Assembly (NCBI RefSeq): GCF_949628265.1
Contig: NC_088786.1
Span: 5,518,001 to 5,582,000 of the forward strand
Length of the DNA stretch: 64,000 bases
Direction of reading: 5' to 3'
Source of the DNA: Cloeon dipterum
Lineage: Eukaryota > Arthropoda > Insecta > Ephemeroptera > Baetidae
Below, piece by piece: positions 49,201 through 62,900 of this stretch. How positions within the stretch are numbered: position 1 is the first letter of the stretch; each line of letters opens with the position of its first letter. The notes below the pieces were generated by a model. It made no database searches. It worked only from the letters and a program-made list of their open reading frames with translations, and had not been told where the DNA came from. The translations under genes were made by a program, and so were the position numbers.

Positions 49201-52200
49201 AATACCGTGTCAATAATTATTACAATTGCGCTGCGCCGTGCCGTCGGAATCAATTTTCGGGAGAGCGCAAAGAAACGAGCGTCGGCGACGCAGAGGCACA
49301 CAAAAAACGAGACGAATCAAGTGTGTGAAGCACAAAAAAGGGGCTGCAGGGGGGTGCGCTGTTCATCTTCCTGCGCGTCCTGAGGCTCTGTCACAAATAT
49401 GGAGGCAAACTACTTCCTCTAGAGAAGGACGACCCAAGCGTTGCTTCTAGTCATAGTTTATTCATTTTTTAGTTTGCATTTGTCATAACTGAATGATTTT
49501 CAAAGCAACATTCTGCGCAGGAATTTTTTTGAACTAGCTGTGCCATCAGTGACAAATATTTATCCCATAGAATTTTACAAATTTGCACTCGGAAATTCAG
49601 TAATCCTTTTCAAATCTAAAATTCATGAATTTTAACTCTCTAAATGCCAATTTTAAATTCTGAATTCCTTTCCCAGTCGTGCGTTGGTGCCTGGAGGAGT
49701 GCATGGCGTGGAAAAACGCACACGAAAATGCACTCAACTTTACAACCCCGAAGTGCAAACGCCTCTGCTGTCGGGTGCGTGTGATGCTTGTTTCTGCTCG
49801 CTCAGAAACCAGTCAGATTAACCTGTAACAATAAATAAATGGGCCGGCGGCACCTTTCGCCACTCAGCGATTTTATTATGCGCCTGACGACGAAGACACG
49901 TAAGGAGAGCGACGTGTCCCCAGGTAAACGGGTTGTCATGTGAAAAGAGGTGAAAATTATGTCTTGTCCCGCACCACCTGGGAGTTAATGGAACCCCGCT
50001 GCAGCAATAAATAGCCGGCTTTATGGTTGCACGCGTCTCCGCTTATGGGAAAAGGCGAAAAATCCATTCATTTTTTTACCTGTGCGCGCACAATTTATTC
50101 CAAGCAGCTCATTAAAAGAGGGCTTGCGCGTAATAAGCGGGCGTTTGCCCCGAAAATTGAGCGCCGAACCAAATTTAGCGACGGCGCGATTGCCGCGTGG
50201 GCGTCGGTAAATATGTACATATACGCAAATCCGCCCGAGCATGAATGTTTCCCGCGATAAGAACACACTTCTTTGCTCGTAATATTTTATTAGCATTGCT
50301 TCTGAAAGGCTCGTTCCACATCTTTAAATCAGAGAAAAATACTCCACGCTTTGAGCTGGAATTTATACACGTACGCGTGAATAAATCTGAAAAATATTTG
50401 CATTGCGTGTTTGATGTCAAGGCGGCTCTGAATTTATGCCTTCCAGTGCGGATTTTGCGAATTTATTTCGTTTGCTAGACTGTCTCGTTTTGTCATTCAA
50501 CGGCGGTAGGCGCGCAGCGTTTGCAAATTCTTTCTCACAGGCCTGGCCCAGGTGTCCACGTGCCAAATTCATTCACTGGCTTTTGCGTTCGTTGGGGACG
50601 CCATTAATTTCGTTTCCAGTCGCGCACGCATACTCGCCTCGTTGACATGCACCTCGGGCTGCGTTTGTTGTTGCTCAAAGAGAGTTCTTTCAGCTCGATA
50701 TGGCGCAAAACGGACCCTAATCCGAATGCACAACGCTTGCTCGATGCCGAATTTCGATAGGCACAAAGGTTGCGAGGACAACGGCTCCGTGAAAGGACAG
50801 GCCGGCCATATTCGCGTGCCACGCACAACGGTTGTGCTGATCAACGCCGGGCACATGTACAAAAGCGGCGATTCTTAATTTGAACAGTCACAACTGCTCG
50901 GGTCGGGAATGAAAAGGCACTTGTTGCCGACAATAAGGAGGGGCTTTTTAACATGGAATGGCGGAAGTGTGCAAAAATTTGTTTGATTGGAAAAGTAAAC
51001 ATAACTCTAAAATGTAGAAAAAAACACCATCATTACTTTCCATAAAAATCTGCAATACAAATATCATGCTATCCTAAATTAATTCAAAATTTCCTCGTAC
51101 CTTTAAAGCATTATTTCCGTATTATAGTGTCGATGCAAATAAACGTTTTAATCACGTACCTAAAATACTTTCAGTTTCTGTTTTTACAAAGAAGACGTCA
51201 CTGCGTCTATTTTATTCTGCGCTGATTTTGCTCAAGTGCGCCGATTTTATCATCGACTGGTTATTTTATCCGTGGCGTTGAGGCTGAAAATAAATTTCAC
51301 AAAGGCTGTTTATTTAAATTGGCTGATGGCGACGGGTCACGACTTTGATTAAACCGTTCGGCGAGAACGAATTTCAAGCGCAAGCGAAGTAAATACGCGC
51401 CGACCGCGCATAGTGTATTTAGATGTTTATTTATTGAACGTTGGCAAAGTCACAACAAGCACCTCCACCTCCTAAATATCAGCGTCTCGCCGGCAAATCC
51501 GATTTCGAAGAAACAAGTAAGTGCAAACCCGCATATCAGCAACAAATTGCAAGCATTTGTATAAACGGGTGAGAACAGAAGTTTCCACAAATAAAAAAAC
51601 TAACAGAGTAAATAAAAAAAAGAAAGAGAAAATTAGAGATTGCGAGTTTCGCAAGATTGGAAGATGATTCTTCAGCGTTGCAAAAAATCATCTCCCTCGA
51701 TCTCATCTGTCTGCCATTTTCACACACTACTTGCCGGAAACAGTCAAGATCATCGTATTTCCGCTGATAAAATGCGATTTTTTTATCGCGAGAAGTTCAA
51801 TTTTTAATTTCATCTCAACCCACAGCACATTTTAATTTTTCATGTCAGTGGTTTCTTGCAGACTTTACTTAGTTCATAATGAATATCAGTAACGAGACCC
51901 TTCATTAGAGAAAGGTTACCGTTAGCTGAGAAATGCTAATGAGCACCGCAAACGGCTGTAACTGAGTGTCTCTTACGATGTCCGGGGCAGAGGAATTCAC
52001 AGAACCACGTACGTGTAGACCTATAAATTCGACGCTAATTTGAATTGAGTGGCGACAGGAAAGCGCAAAAGTGTCCCTTTTTTTAGTCCTCCCGCGCACT
52101 TTTTGCCCTGCATCGAATTCGTACGCACGGAGCAAAATTCCGGTCGGCTCTGAAATCCGATCCGCACAAGCGCCGGGGCAAAAAAGTTACAGCGTTGAGA

Positions 52201-54383
52201 TCATCAGCGCCGCTTCTGGATTGTCAGCCCATCACAATCACTGGCATCGCTCCGTTGCTACCGTTTTTCCTCTCACCGCAAAGTCAACTCAGCTCAAAAT
52301 ATTTGCATAAGAAATATCTAACGAACGAGCATTGCAAAAATTGTTAACTGTAGAAGTAAAGGATTTTTGATAGTTTTTTAATTACAAAAAAATTAAAAGA
52401 AGTGTGACTTTAATATTTTTAGACCGTTAATTTCGAGTTTTCTTTCATCACTCAAAATAGACGATTAAATCAGTAATAACCTCGTCGCTAAGTGCAAAAA
52501 TCAACAGGCGAAAACGTTTTTGCAGATCTTGACCTTCTCGACTGTAAAATATTTGGCTTTGGCAGGAACCACAGTGAAAGAAGCTTTTCACTAAACCCTC
52601 CTCCGCACAAAATCTGTTCAAACACCAAAATTTTTTATGCCCAAGCGTGAGTCAGTCCCAGCGAAGTTTATCGGGCCGTTGACTCGCAAGTTGCAATTAG
52701 CGTTGATGGTACCTTCCAGTGTGCGAAAATTTGCACATCGAGGAGAAGCCCGAGATGAACGTGCACATTTCCCAGAAGTATTTTTGGACAAATATTTGCC
52801 GGCCGAACAAATTTCCAAGAGCGCTGTCGTGCTGACGATTTTTCACGCCGGACGACGCCGATTTTTTCTTCATTTGTCGCGGCCGCGGACCACCCGCCAA
52901 GAGCATAGGACAGAGCTCGTTGGTGCCAGGCCAGATTAATTGGATTTGCACGTTGGGCAAGGACATGTCCGTCTACATGTGGTCCTGCTTATGCTAGACG
53001 ACCGTCTAATTGAATAATTCGCACTCGCCAATTCGTAGAACGAACAAACGGGCAAAAACGTCGTATGGTTTTAACCAAGCGTTACGTGTGTCAGCCCAAA
53101 TATTGCAACTCTAATTAAACGTGGAATTAGAAAATGAGACGAGTTCAAAGTGAAATCCCTCGGCACTTTGAATGAATGAACATTAATTTACAAATAATAT
53201 CATATAAATAAATAAATAAATATACAAATAATTTAAACAAAAACATTTTATTTAAAAGTTAAAATTAGTTCCTGGCGACATGACTGTAGCAGAGAAAAAG
53301 ACGTAATTTAAAAGTTTTAATACAGAACAAGGCTTAATGTTATCGCCTATTTGCAACAATCAGCTTGGTATCAAATTGCCGCGCAATTGGAGCATCATTA
53401 AAAGGAACAATTGAGTGGTTTTATCACTCCTTCTGAGAGCTGCAGCCGCCGGATTTCGGGCCTCAAAGACCAGACGGACGGCTTTTTACCGCGCGCAGCA
53501 CCTAAATGTGATACACACGATTTTTAATGAGAGTGGAATCCTTTAACGATGCCTTTCAACTAATTTTAACGATTCCCAATACGCTCACACGACGAGCGAA
53601 CGAGAAGCGAAAGCGGACGACCACGTGTAGCAACTTTTTGCGTGCCTGGGCGGGAATTTGCGCTTCAAAGGAAGCAGGGCACTGAGTTGAATCGTGATTC
53701 AGTGGCACAACCTTGATTGCGATGTACTGAACTCTCGAAATTTAGATAATAATCAAAAACACCCTCAACACTACAAATTCAAAATGGCGTCATGGTTACA
53801 AAACTCTGAAATTGCTTGTAGGACAACATTTAAAAATATATCCTGGTGTCGTAATTTCATTTGTGTGTCAACGAAAATTATTCTCCTCAAATGAAACGCA
53901 CAGAAAATTCAAAGTCTCCTCTGTGAATTTTGTATATAAACGTATTTATCTCTAACATTTGGCACAAAATCCTCCTTTTCCCCGTTAAAAGTCGCTTAGC
54001 GACGCCTCTAACTAGGAAATAATAGATATCCAAGAATCCAATTATACCGGGCCTGCGAAAATTCCAGTTACGCCACTGCCTTTGAGTAATACGCTTAGCA
54101 TAATGCGGCTCTCGCGAGCCGGGACAAAAAGCAGCGAGTGTATGTGCGGTCCGGCCCTTCACCAGCTCAATTAGCCGCATTTGAAGAAGATTCGCCCAGA
54201 CACAATTTTTTGCCAATCTCAAGGGCTAATTGTGCACACAGGGGATGCTGATACGCGTATTACGCGCGCGGCTTCATTTATCTCTGAAATAATAGCGGCG
54301 CGATGTTTAAAAGCGTCTGTAAATCACTGGAGTGAGTAAATAAGTCGGACGCTTCATAAATCAATCTCTCCAGCCGGCACCGC

Positions 54384-54404
54384 CTCTCTCTCTCTCTCGC
54401 TCTG
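54384..54404. repeat. CT dinucleotide repeat
   Basis: Short (CT)n run ending in CGCTCTGTCTG. Confidence 0.8.
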
Positions 54405-54936
54405 TCTGATCGAGAAACAATCAACTCGCACTTCTTGTTTCGTTGCCCCGCTTTTAACATTCTCAAAAAACACACTACGCCGGCCTATTCATAACTGATC
54501 AGCCCGCATTATATAATACCACCAGAAAACACTTACAGCTGCTGTCAGAATAGGTGTAAACAAAATAAATTTGATGCTTAATTGAATTCTGGAGATTTTT
54601 TCCGGGGGATTAGAAAAACGGCTCCTAACACCTTTCTTTATTGGTGATAAATATTGAATTTAGGGAATTCGGCTTTGGAGAGAGCCGCTCTTGTTGTATC
54701 GTGGCGATATAGATAAGTCTGGCTCATTATGGCGGTAATTTTTCAGCTTTATGTCAAGAGATACTGGCCGATTTTAATTATACACTTATCTCATATTGAC
54801 GTCGCTCTCAGAACAAAAAAACTGGACCAATAAAATACAATATTCGAATGCGCATGTAGAAAAATGCTGGTTAATTAAGTACCCTAGCATAAGTTTCTGC
54901 TATACCCCAGAGTAAATATTGACAAACAAGTTTAGT

Positions 54937-54953
54937 GTATGTGTGTGTGTGTG
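54937..54953. repeat. GT dinucleotide repeat
   Basis: Short (GT)n run. Confidence 0.8.
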
Positions 54954-55522
54954 CAAAGGAGGAGGCGCAGCGATTATAATATTTAATTGCGAATGTTCGC
55001 CGACCACGACTCCCCTCGGCATAATAATCGTATTTCACAACCATTATGCCGGGCAGCGTGAGGCCCAAAACCAGTTATTAATTACTTGCAAAGTGAAAAT
55101 AAAAACGGCAATTACACGTCTGATGACGCCCCGACATGTCACCTCTCATCTGGCAGACGTGCGACGTAAATATCGTCCTCCGAAAACTAGTCGCTCCGCG
55201 TGCCTGCGGTCTCTCGGGATCGAAACGCATTAATGAGCCCTAATGGTTTGTTATACGCACCGAGTTGACCGTCTTGACCTCGCGGTTAACTCCCTAAACA
55301 AGAGCCAATTGTCTACTGCGTGTTTTTCTCGACACGAAGCCTGCTCTAAACTCGAGAGAGCGAACAAACCACCCGCACCTTGCCACAAAAGAGGACCGAT
55401 TGCTTAATGACGCGCGCGTTTCATTATTTAATAACAATCGGGATTAGCTTTTATCGCCCGTGTGCTGCTGCGAGAAACACGCCATAAAGAGCGCGCGCTT
55501 TTATTGGGTTGTCGCGCACTGA

Positions 55523-55537
55523 GTGTGTGTGTGTGTG
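55523..55537. repeat. GT dinucleotide repeat
   Basis: Short (GT)n run. Confidence 0.8.
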
Positions 55538-58500
55538 GATTTATGTCGGCGACTACCTTTTCACCTGCTGCGGCCGCAATTTACGAGCAAACTCTTTCTT
55601 ATCTCTTGCGGCACTGTCATAATAAAGCCGTGAAATGACCGACAGCCATTCTCAGAAATGCTACGATTGCGTTTGGCTGGCATTTTTGTTTCATTCTCAG
55701 ATAATTCGTTCAATTTTCATCTGGGAATTTGCAATTGCGCCCCAAAGCACGGGGTGTGAATCAGTAAAAAATTTACCGTCGAAATATTCAAACAAATGTT
55801 GAAACTTCCGAACGAGACTCTCTACTTTTTTGGAGTGGATTCATGCCGTTTTTTTATCATATCCACAAATTTTTAATGTTACATATATAAGACGTCTTGT
55901 GTGTGCATGGTCTGATATGTGATTTTCTTTTGGACACGCAAGCAGATTGAACTCGAGGAAACACGTGCAAGGAATGTTTGGACTAATTACGTCCGAAACT
56001 GGTTTGCAGTTCAAGCTAGTTTCCCCCCTCCAAGAAATTTTTCTCAATTTTTCCATCTTTTGGACAGCTGGCTGATTCTGAAATTGCTTACATAGACGGG
56101 GAGATTTAATTTCTCGCTCAATAGATAATTGCATAGCCGATAGAATGTGGCGTCCATTTCGGAGGCATGTTTTGCGCGCACCCGTCAATTATAAGGCTCG
56201 ACTGACGACTTTGAACATCGCATCACCATTCTCTGGAGTTGAGATTTAGACTTTTGAACTCATATTTCAAGCACAGCACGTGGATTAAAGAGACGTCGGA
56301 GCGAACGAATGAGTAAAATTTATTGCCGGGGCGTGTCTCTCGGCTGCCAATTTTTATCTAGCCTAGTCGCCTCCGCTTCTGTTGGGGAAAATAGATAAAG
56401 CGAGTGCAAAGCAAGAAAGAAAGCTATAAAGCTGATTTTTGTGCACCAGCGGCTGGCCTTGCTGCGTTCCGAGTAGAGGTTTTCGCGCTGCGATATAATT
56501 TATCGGCGGCCGCGGTCCTCCAAGACATTGCGTCTCTCACATTAGTTTCAATTGAGTAATGACTCAAGACAATAATCTCGTGCCGAGCGCGCCTTGGGGT
56601 CGGCCCGTCTCTCCTTTCGATAGATAACAAGACGCGGCTCTTGATTTTGGCAGCGGACGACCACAGCGAGACATAATTTGACGTCTATTTGTTTCATCTG
56701 TCAGGAGAGCTGTTTTTAAGTGGAGATTTGCAATGAATAATTGTTTGGGTTTATATTTTAGATATTTTAATTTTGTAAAAAAAATCATAATTTATGATTT
56801 AGATAAGTGACTGCAGTTATAATTTTCTTCAATTATCCCTCAACAGAAAAAAATTTTATTTAGTTTGAATATCTCTCCAGGCATTCCGTTTAAGGAGACG
56901 GCATCAGGCATCTTCAATTGATTCTAATAAAGATATCATTTGATTCTTCCATCATAAATTTGCAGAATTAAGTGTTATTTTTTGCGTAACGTGCGTCACA
57001 TTTTGTTACGAGTCAATGCGAGATTTCATTTTACGTGGCTCTTCGGCTTGCCTTCAGATCAGAATTGCCATTTTAAAGCCTGTCATTTCAGATCTCCATG
57101 TTTTAGGCCGATAAGAAATAAATTCGAGATCGAAGTACGCTGCGGCCAAATATCGTCTGCTTATCTGCGCGAGGTGACACAACCAATTTGAATACCCGTC
57201 AAGCGGAGATCGTAATCCCGTCGCATCTCGCGAGTACGTGTGTAAAGATGCTTTCCAATCGGGCATGCAGATTTTATGAATTTGGGTGCGCCCGAAATTC
57301 GCATTCGCAGACGCGTAATGTGCGTTCGACGAACGTAAGAAGAGGAGAAAAGAAGAAACGGTCGTGCATTCGAATGTCGGCATTAAGCGCGCCTACCTGC
57401 GATGTAATCTGCTCAGCCGAACGCGCTTTTTTATTGCTCGCCGATTTATTTTTCCATCCTCAATAGGTTATTTGAACAGAAACAGCTAGACAACACTCAC
57501 GCACACAAAGGCGTATTGTCTCTGTTTGAGTGTCTTTTTCCGCAGCCAAGGTTATTCTTTAGTTTGTTGAACCCTAATTTGAATCTTTTTCGCGCCCATC
57601 CCTGCAAATAAGCCCGACACCGAGAGCGGTATCAAAGGTCGTAAATCATGCGATTTTGCACATCTCGTTTGAAGAATGCGGTCACGGAGTGCTCAATTCA
57701 TCATTCATTGAGCCCTTCTCACTTTCAGCCTGGAATATTTGCGTCGCTCGGGGCGCTTTCACGTAATATCGGCCTGGTACTACGTGCTGAGAAACAACTT
57801 TTTGAAAATTTAATCGAGAGATTATTTTGCACGAGTCCTCGCATATATTATCAGCTTGGGCTTGTGTAAAACCAATATCGAGAGGGGTAAAATAAAGTGG
57901 TCCACTCTCATCACTTTGCCTATTTTACGCAATTATGATTTCATCCAGCCCGGCTCTCGTTATGAATAATCAATTCGGAGTCTTTCCGAGAAACTTTTTA
58001 ACAGCTTTTCTGTGAACCCGTGCAACATAATAAAAGTGTTCACGGCGAGGGAATGTTTTCTTTTTTGCGCGCGCACACGCAAAAAGGAGAAGAATTTTCC
58101 TCTCCAAACACCCATTTGCACTAAAAGCCAAGAAAGCGGCGCGGCATTCGGGCAGATAAGCCAAAGAAATAATTAGAGATGTAGGCTCGACAGGAATAAT
58201 GATAATTCCGCCTCGCGTAGGTTTATTTTGTGCTATAAATGTAAATGAACCAGTTTCGAATGACGCCGCCAGCAGCGAAATAGCCCGTCGGAACGAGACT
58301 GCGAATCATTACTGTGCCAGTGTGCGTATAACTTCGCCTAGACGAATGTTCTTGCGTTTCGGCACGTGTAGGTGGATCAATCGGGCAGTGCGCAGGAAAG
58401 TGCCATTTTATTGCAATTCAAACACTGGCCTTGGGCTTCTTATTCCACAACGACCGCGTAGCTAATGATAGTAAACACTTTGAGGAAATAGTAGCCGCCG

Positions 58501-59152
58501 AACTAATGCGAACAGGTGTGCAGGATTTTGTGCCGTTTTGGTCCAAGGCTGCAAATCGAGACGAGACGTGAAGTGAATTTAATCATTTCGCGGTTGCAAT
58601 CAATTTTTTGATTTGAGTGTGAGTCAAAACTCATTGTCACATTAAATTGTTAAAATTTTCACAAATGAAAATAAGATGCATAAGTCTTCATACAATCAAG
58701 AAAAAAATCGACCCATCTCCGGCCCCTTGTTGATGATCTCCGTGTAAAAAGCGGACAAGTGCATCAATCACGCGTTTATACTGCGCACAAACAAATCATT
58801 AGAAGCACCGCGGCTCGCGAGATGCGAGGTGCGCGTGCCGATTAATAACAAATAACAAATCACCCCGAGGAAGGGTTTGGGGGGGCCTCTTTTGCGGCTC
58901 GCGATTAGCAAACGAATTAAGCTGTTGCAGCGGTGGCGGCGGCAGATTTTAAACGTGTGCGCTGCAAAAATAAACAAACGAGCAGCCCGTTCGGGAAAAG
59001 ATCAGCAAACAGCCGCCGAACCGACTAACGAACGAACAAAATTCGGCGCAAAAAAGCAGCAGCTAACTCTGTGCATGCTTCTCGGAAGTTGTGAGCGCGC
59101 TGAACACAGGAGGAAAGAGGAGACCCGTCCAAAGATGCGAGCAGAGCAGCGA

Positions 59153-59167
59153 GTGTGTGTGTGTGTC
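59153..59167. repeat. GT dinucleotide repeat
   Basis: Short (GT)n run upstream of the predicted receptor exon 1 on its distal side. Confidence 0.7.
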
Positions 59168-59803
59168 AGCCGAGAGCCGGCGCGCTCAGCGAGTGCTTTT
59201 AATTTCACTTCAGACTTCAGAGTGCGAACGGACGGACAGTTTTATTTTAAATTACTCAGCAGAAATGTTGAGAATTTTGAACGCTTTGTTCAGAACAGAC
59301 GCTGCAAGTCACGCATTTCTTGAACAGCTTTTTGAAACGAGACGAGTTTTTTGTAATTAAATTCTTCAAGCGGCAATAATCGGAGGCCGACTCAACACAA
59401 AATTCAGAATTGCATCCGTCTAGTTGGAACGCAATTAACCATAAGCAAATGGGCAATTAAGCAATCAGAGCGGACACAAAGAAAGCAATTAGGGGGTAAC
59501 GAGGCGCGGGCGTGTGGATGCAACCCGCATTGCACTCGTCGCCAATCAACCCGACTCGAGAGTGCGCGCCAAGAAGAGGAAAGAAACTAATAATTTATAA
59601 TGGAGCGCAGAGGCCCTGCTGGGAACAAGACGATGGTCGCCGACTTGAGTGATTGATCTCAATCGACGATGCATGCAAATTGGCGGCAATTGGACTTAGT
59701 CCGGCAACGAACAAGCGGGGGAGTATCGGCCGAGAAAGAAAGCAAGCAAAGTATACTCTCCTCGCGGCGACGAAAATTCTCCAAACATTAATCTGATTCC
59801 TAC

Positions 59804-59923
59804 CTTTAGCAATTCGAGTACGGTGTGGTTTATCCTAGCGAGAGTTTCAGTCAGTCAGGGTGCACGCGACGACGGGAGACGCAGAGACGAGGTCCACAGC
59901 CGGCAGAGGTGCGCGTTAGACTG
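59804..59923 (-). other. Predicted FGFR non-coding exon 1
   Basis: From the predicted start site to an AAAG|GTAGGA donor at 59804/59803; 120 nt with no ATG, as expected for a leader exon. The next acceptor in this orientation with a link to coding sequence is at 42720. Linkage to FGFR is inferred from position and orientation. Confidence 0.5.
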
Positions 59924-59929
59924 ACTGAA
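59891..59929 (-). promoter_or_regulatory. Inr + DPE core promoter, TATA-less
   Basis: On the minus strand two overlapping TCAGTC initiators occur; taking the second, A+1 is 59923. GGACCT then sits at exactly +28 to +33 (59896-59891), a full match to the arthropod DPE consensus RGWYVT. A mirrored TCAGTCAGTC lies on the plus strand at 59847-59856 without a DPE at the right distance. Confidence 0.65.
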
Positions 59930-59930
59930 C

Positions 59931-62900
59931 CAAAATAAGACGCTCCCCTCTTTGTGTTGCTGCGGCTGCGACGTTGCGCTGCTAGCCGCCGCACCAGCCA
60001 ATCGCGTGAGTTTGCCAAGCGGGGTTCATTCATGCCCCAAGTACAACAAGGGTTGCTTGACGAGACTGGGGATCTTGAGTTAAATCCTTTGATACCGAAC
60101 TGAGAACTAACATTAAATCAGAGCGGTGTCATTTACACCAGTAATCTCGGGACAGATTTGACTGTAGGATGATTTAAATGATTTACTCGCTGAATTTTTA
60201 TTTTCATATAATCCCCAGATGATATTTCAAAAATCCTTTAACTACCTTTTTTTAATTAAAAGTGCTTTTCCTCTTATAAAAATCAGAAGAGCTGAATTAT
60301 ATTATATACTGCGGTAAGAGTAGAAAAATAAAGCAATTTACAATTTTTTCAGTCCAATTCCTACGCGGTTTTTGGAAAAATTCCGGAAATTCTTTAATTA
60401 ATTTTGTAAAACTTCATAATCGTTAGAATTTCTTTAAATGCCGTCTAGTATAAGTGCGAATATTAAAATAAAATTTCATATAAAATTGACAAGAAATTGA
60501 TAATTCGTATAATTCCTAAAATGGCATTAAGATAAACGTATTGCTCAATTTATTAAACTAAGAGGTTTTTTAAATTTCCCAACGCTATCAGGACGAGAAA
60601 AATCGTTATTTCCCAATTTTAAGCTCTAGCCCTGTCGAAACACGATAAAATAACAAAATTAAGTGTTCAAAAAAGGCTCAAAAACCGGCCCCGATCAAAG
60701 ACTTATCTCGAGAGTGTTTGTCAATTTAGCTTGTTCACAGATAAGAGCGACGATCTAGTTCACAACTGGTTGAACACACATATCTTTCTATTTTTGCTCT
60801 ATTCTGGCTGAGTTTCCTAATCCAAATGTACTCGTGTCGTGCAGGAAGTAAGTTTTACGATGGAGTGCTAATTTTCGGCCGAGCATTGCCGCGTGCCTCG
60901 AGTTGTCGACTGAAACCGTGGGTCATGTAGCATTTAAAAGCCGCTGAGCGGCGCCAATAGAGCAGAAGTGGACTAATCAAAGAGATGGAACGCTTCCAGG
61001 AGTGAGCGCGCAAAATATGAACGAAAGCAAACACAAGGGCATAAATCAAGCGGCCTTTTTAATTTCTGCGCCCCGCAATCAAACAGAAAGGCCGTTCACG
61101 CTGAGAGGCTCAAAGGGTTCCAATTAATAACAACACTTGCGGTGCGGCGACTTCTTCTTTTCTCTTGGACCGAAATCAAACTTTGGAAAGGCCGCTTCCG
61201 GTCCGCCGCGTCGGATTTATAAAATTTATAATTTTAGCCGGAAAAAGCGGCAGTTCGTCGCGGTGGGGAGATAAAGTCTCAAGAAAAAACGACCAGACCG
61301 AGAAACTCCTTTTAGCTTTCTCAAACGAGCGTGCGAGAGAGCGAGTTATGGTTATTTACGTGTGATATTTTCGAGCTGCCCTTCTTTTTGGGCACTCTGC
61401 CACTTTTCAAACTCGAGCATTTTTCTGCACGCCTCTCGCACCGCGCGCACAACAACAATTATTCACCTAGCCGATGTTTCATTCACGCCCGTGGCCGTGG
61501 GCGGCCGGCCGATTTTTTCAGCAACACGCCAGCCGCCTCTTTGAACTTGTCCAAAAATTCGCGTTTATCCGCAATATTTACCGGCACGCAAGTGTGCGTT
61601 CCATAACCTCGCACGCACGGCGGCATTAGACGCACAGCGAGCAATGAGCTTTTCTGCGCGATATTGCGTGTGCTCCAGTTAGCCGATTGAATCGAATAGG
61701 GAAATGAATAAAATAAAAAAAAAACGCCCAGCGCTGACGCTAAGGTCGTAAATTTTATGGCAATTATTCCGGCAATTGCTCGCTGGCTGCGCAAATATAA
61801 AGTTGATTTACGGCAGGGACGAGCAGCTTTGCCCTTATGAGAGCGCAGAAGTGTGAACAAAAAGTGAGATGACGCGACATGCTTTTTTGTTATTTATCTC
61901 TCGGTAACAAATAACTCCACGGGAAGCATGATTTTTCTTGTGTGTGCTTTTTATTAATTTTTTTAACAGGCATAAAGGCACACATTGAAGATTTCTTCAA
62001 GTTGGCCTTGTGTATTTACTTATTTCTTAGAATATGCAAATGTGGTGAGCAGAAAACATCAAAATATTGAATTGGAGGATTATCTTAAATGAATTCTCCT
62101 TAAACGAATATTAAAAGCGTAACAATTTTTTTATATTAATTTGCAATTTAAATTTTAAATTTATTAGGACACTTCTTATACTAACAAGAGAAACTGATCA
62201 TAAATATTTGAACCGCAGAAACCATCTAAAGGGGATGTTTTGAAAAGGGATTTCTTGTGGGATTAAATACTTTAATACCAATAAAGAAGCAGAATGATGC
62301 AAATAATCATGCTGATCAGAACAACTCTCTTAATTCTAACCAAAAATTATATATATAGTGCTGCAAAGATGAGCTTTTCCCAACTATCTTTTAATTTTCT
62401 CAGGTGGAAAATAAGATAAGGAATCAGGCATTAAGATTGCCCTGCTATTCAAGTTTTAGAAAGAAAATAATTTTATTTGTAATAACTGAAGAATTACAAA
62501 ATAAATATGCTAGTAAGATCAGAGTAGGGCGTTTCCCTAGATTTTATTTCAAGTTTAAATAGTGCCATAAGCGCAAACACCTAATTTCCCAGTGCATGGT
62601 GCAGCTTCCAGTTAAGCGCCTGAAAATTTAATAGCTCGTCTTTCGACGTATAGTTTGAAGTTTGAAGGCATGGCCCGTCTCCGGCTTGACAAATTGCAGA
62701 AGTGCGCCTAATAAAGAAGTCAATTTTGGACCCCGGGAGCCCCAGCGCAGCTCGCCCTTTTCCCTCAGTGCCACATGAAAGATGAACTAATCGAATAGCC
62801 TGCTGCCGCCGTTTTCATCGCTCTCTTGAGGTTAGCTCGGGCATTTAGCACAAGATTTATCCCGAGAGAGACAGAAATTTTCTAAATTTAAAACCAGAAT

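Larger units (their letters stand above)
42721..59803 (-). other. Predicted first intron of FGFR, about 17 kb
   Basis: No protein-coding exon with coherent splicing was found on either strand; the many short open frames reflect GC-richer non-coding DNA. Simple repeats occur. A long first intron upstream of a developmental receptor gene is a likely home for enhancers, but no individual element can be named from sequence alone. Confidence 0.5.

Noticed and set aside
59091..59360. 89-codon frame near the FGFR promoter
   Set aside because: Low-complexity start over the GT repeat; no homology or splice support.
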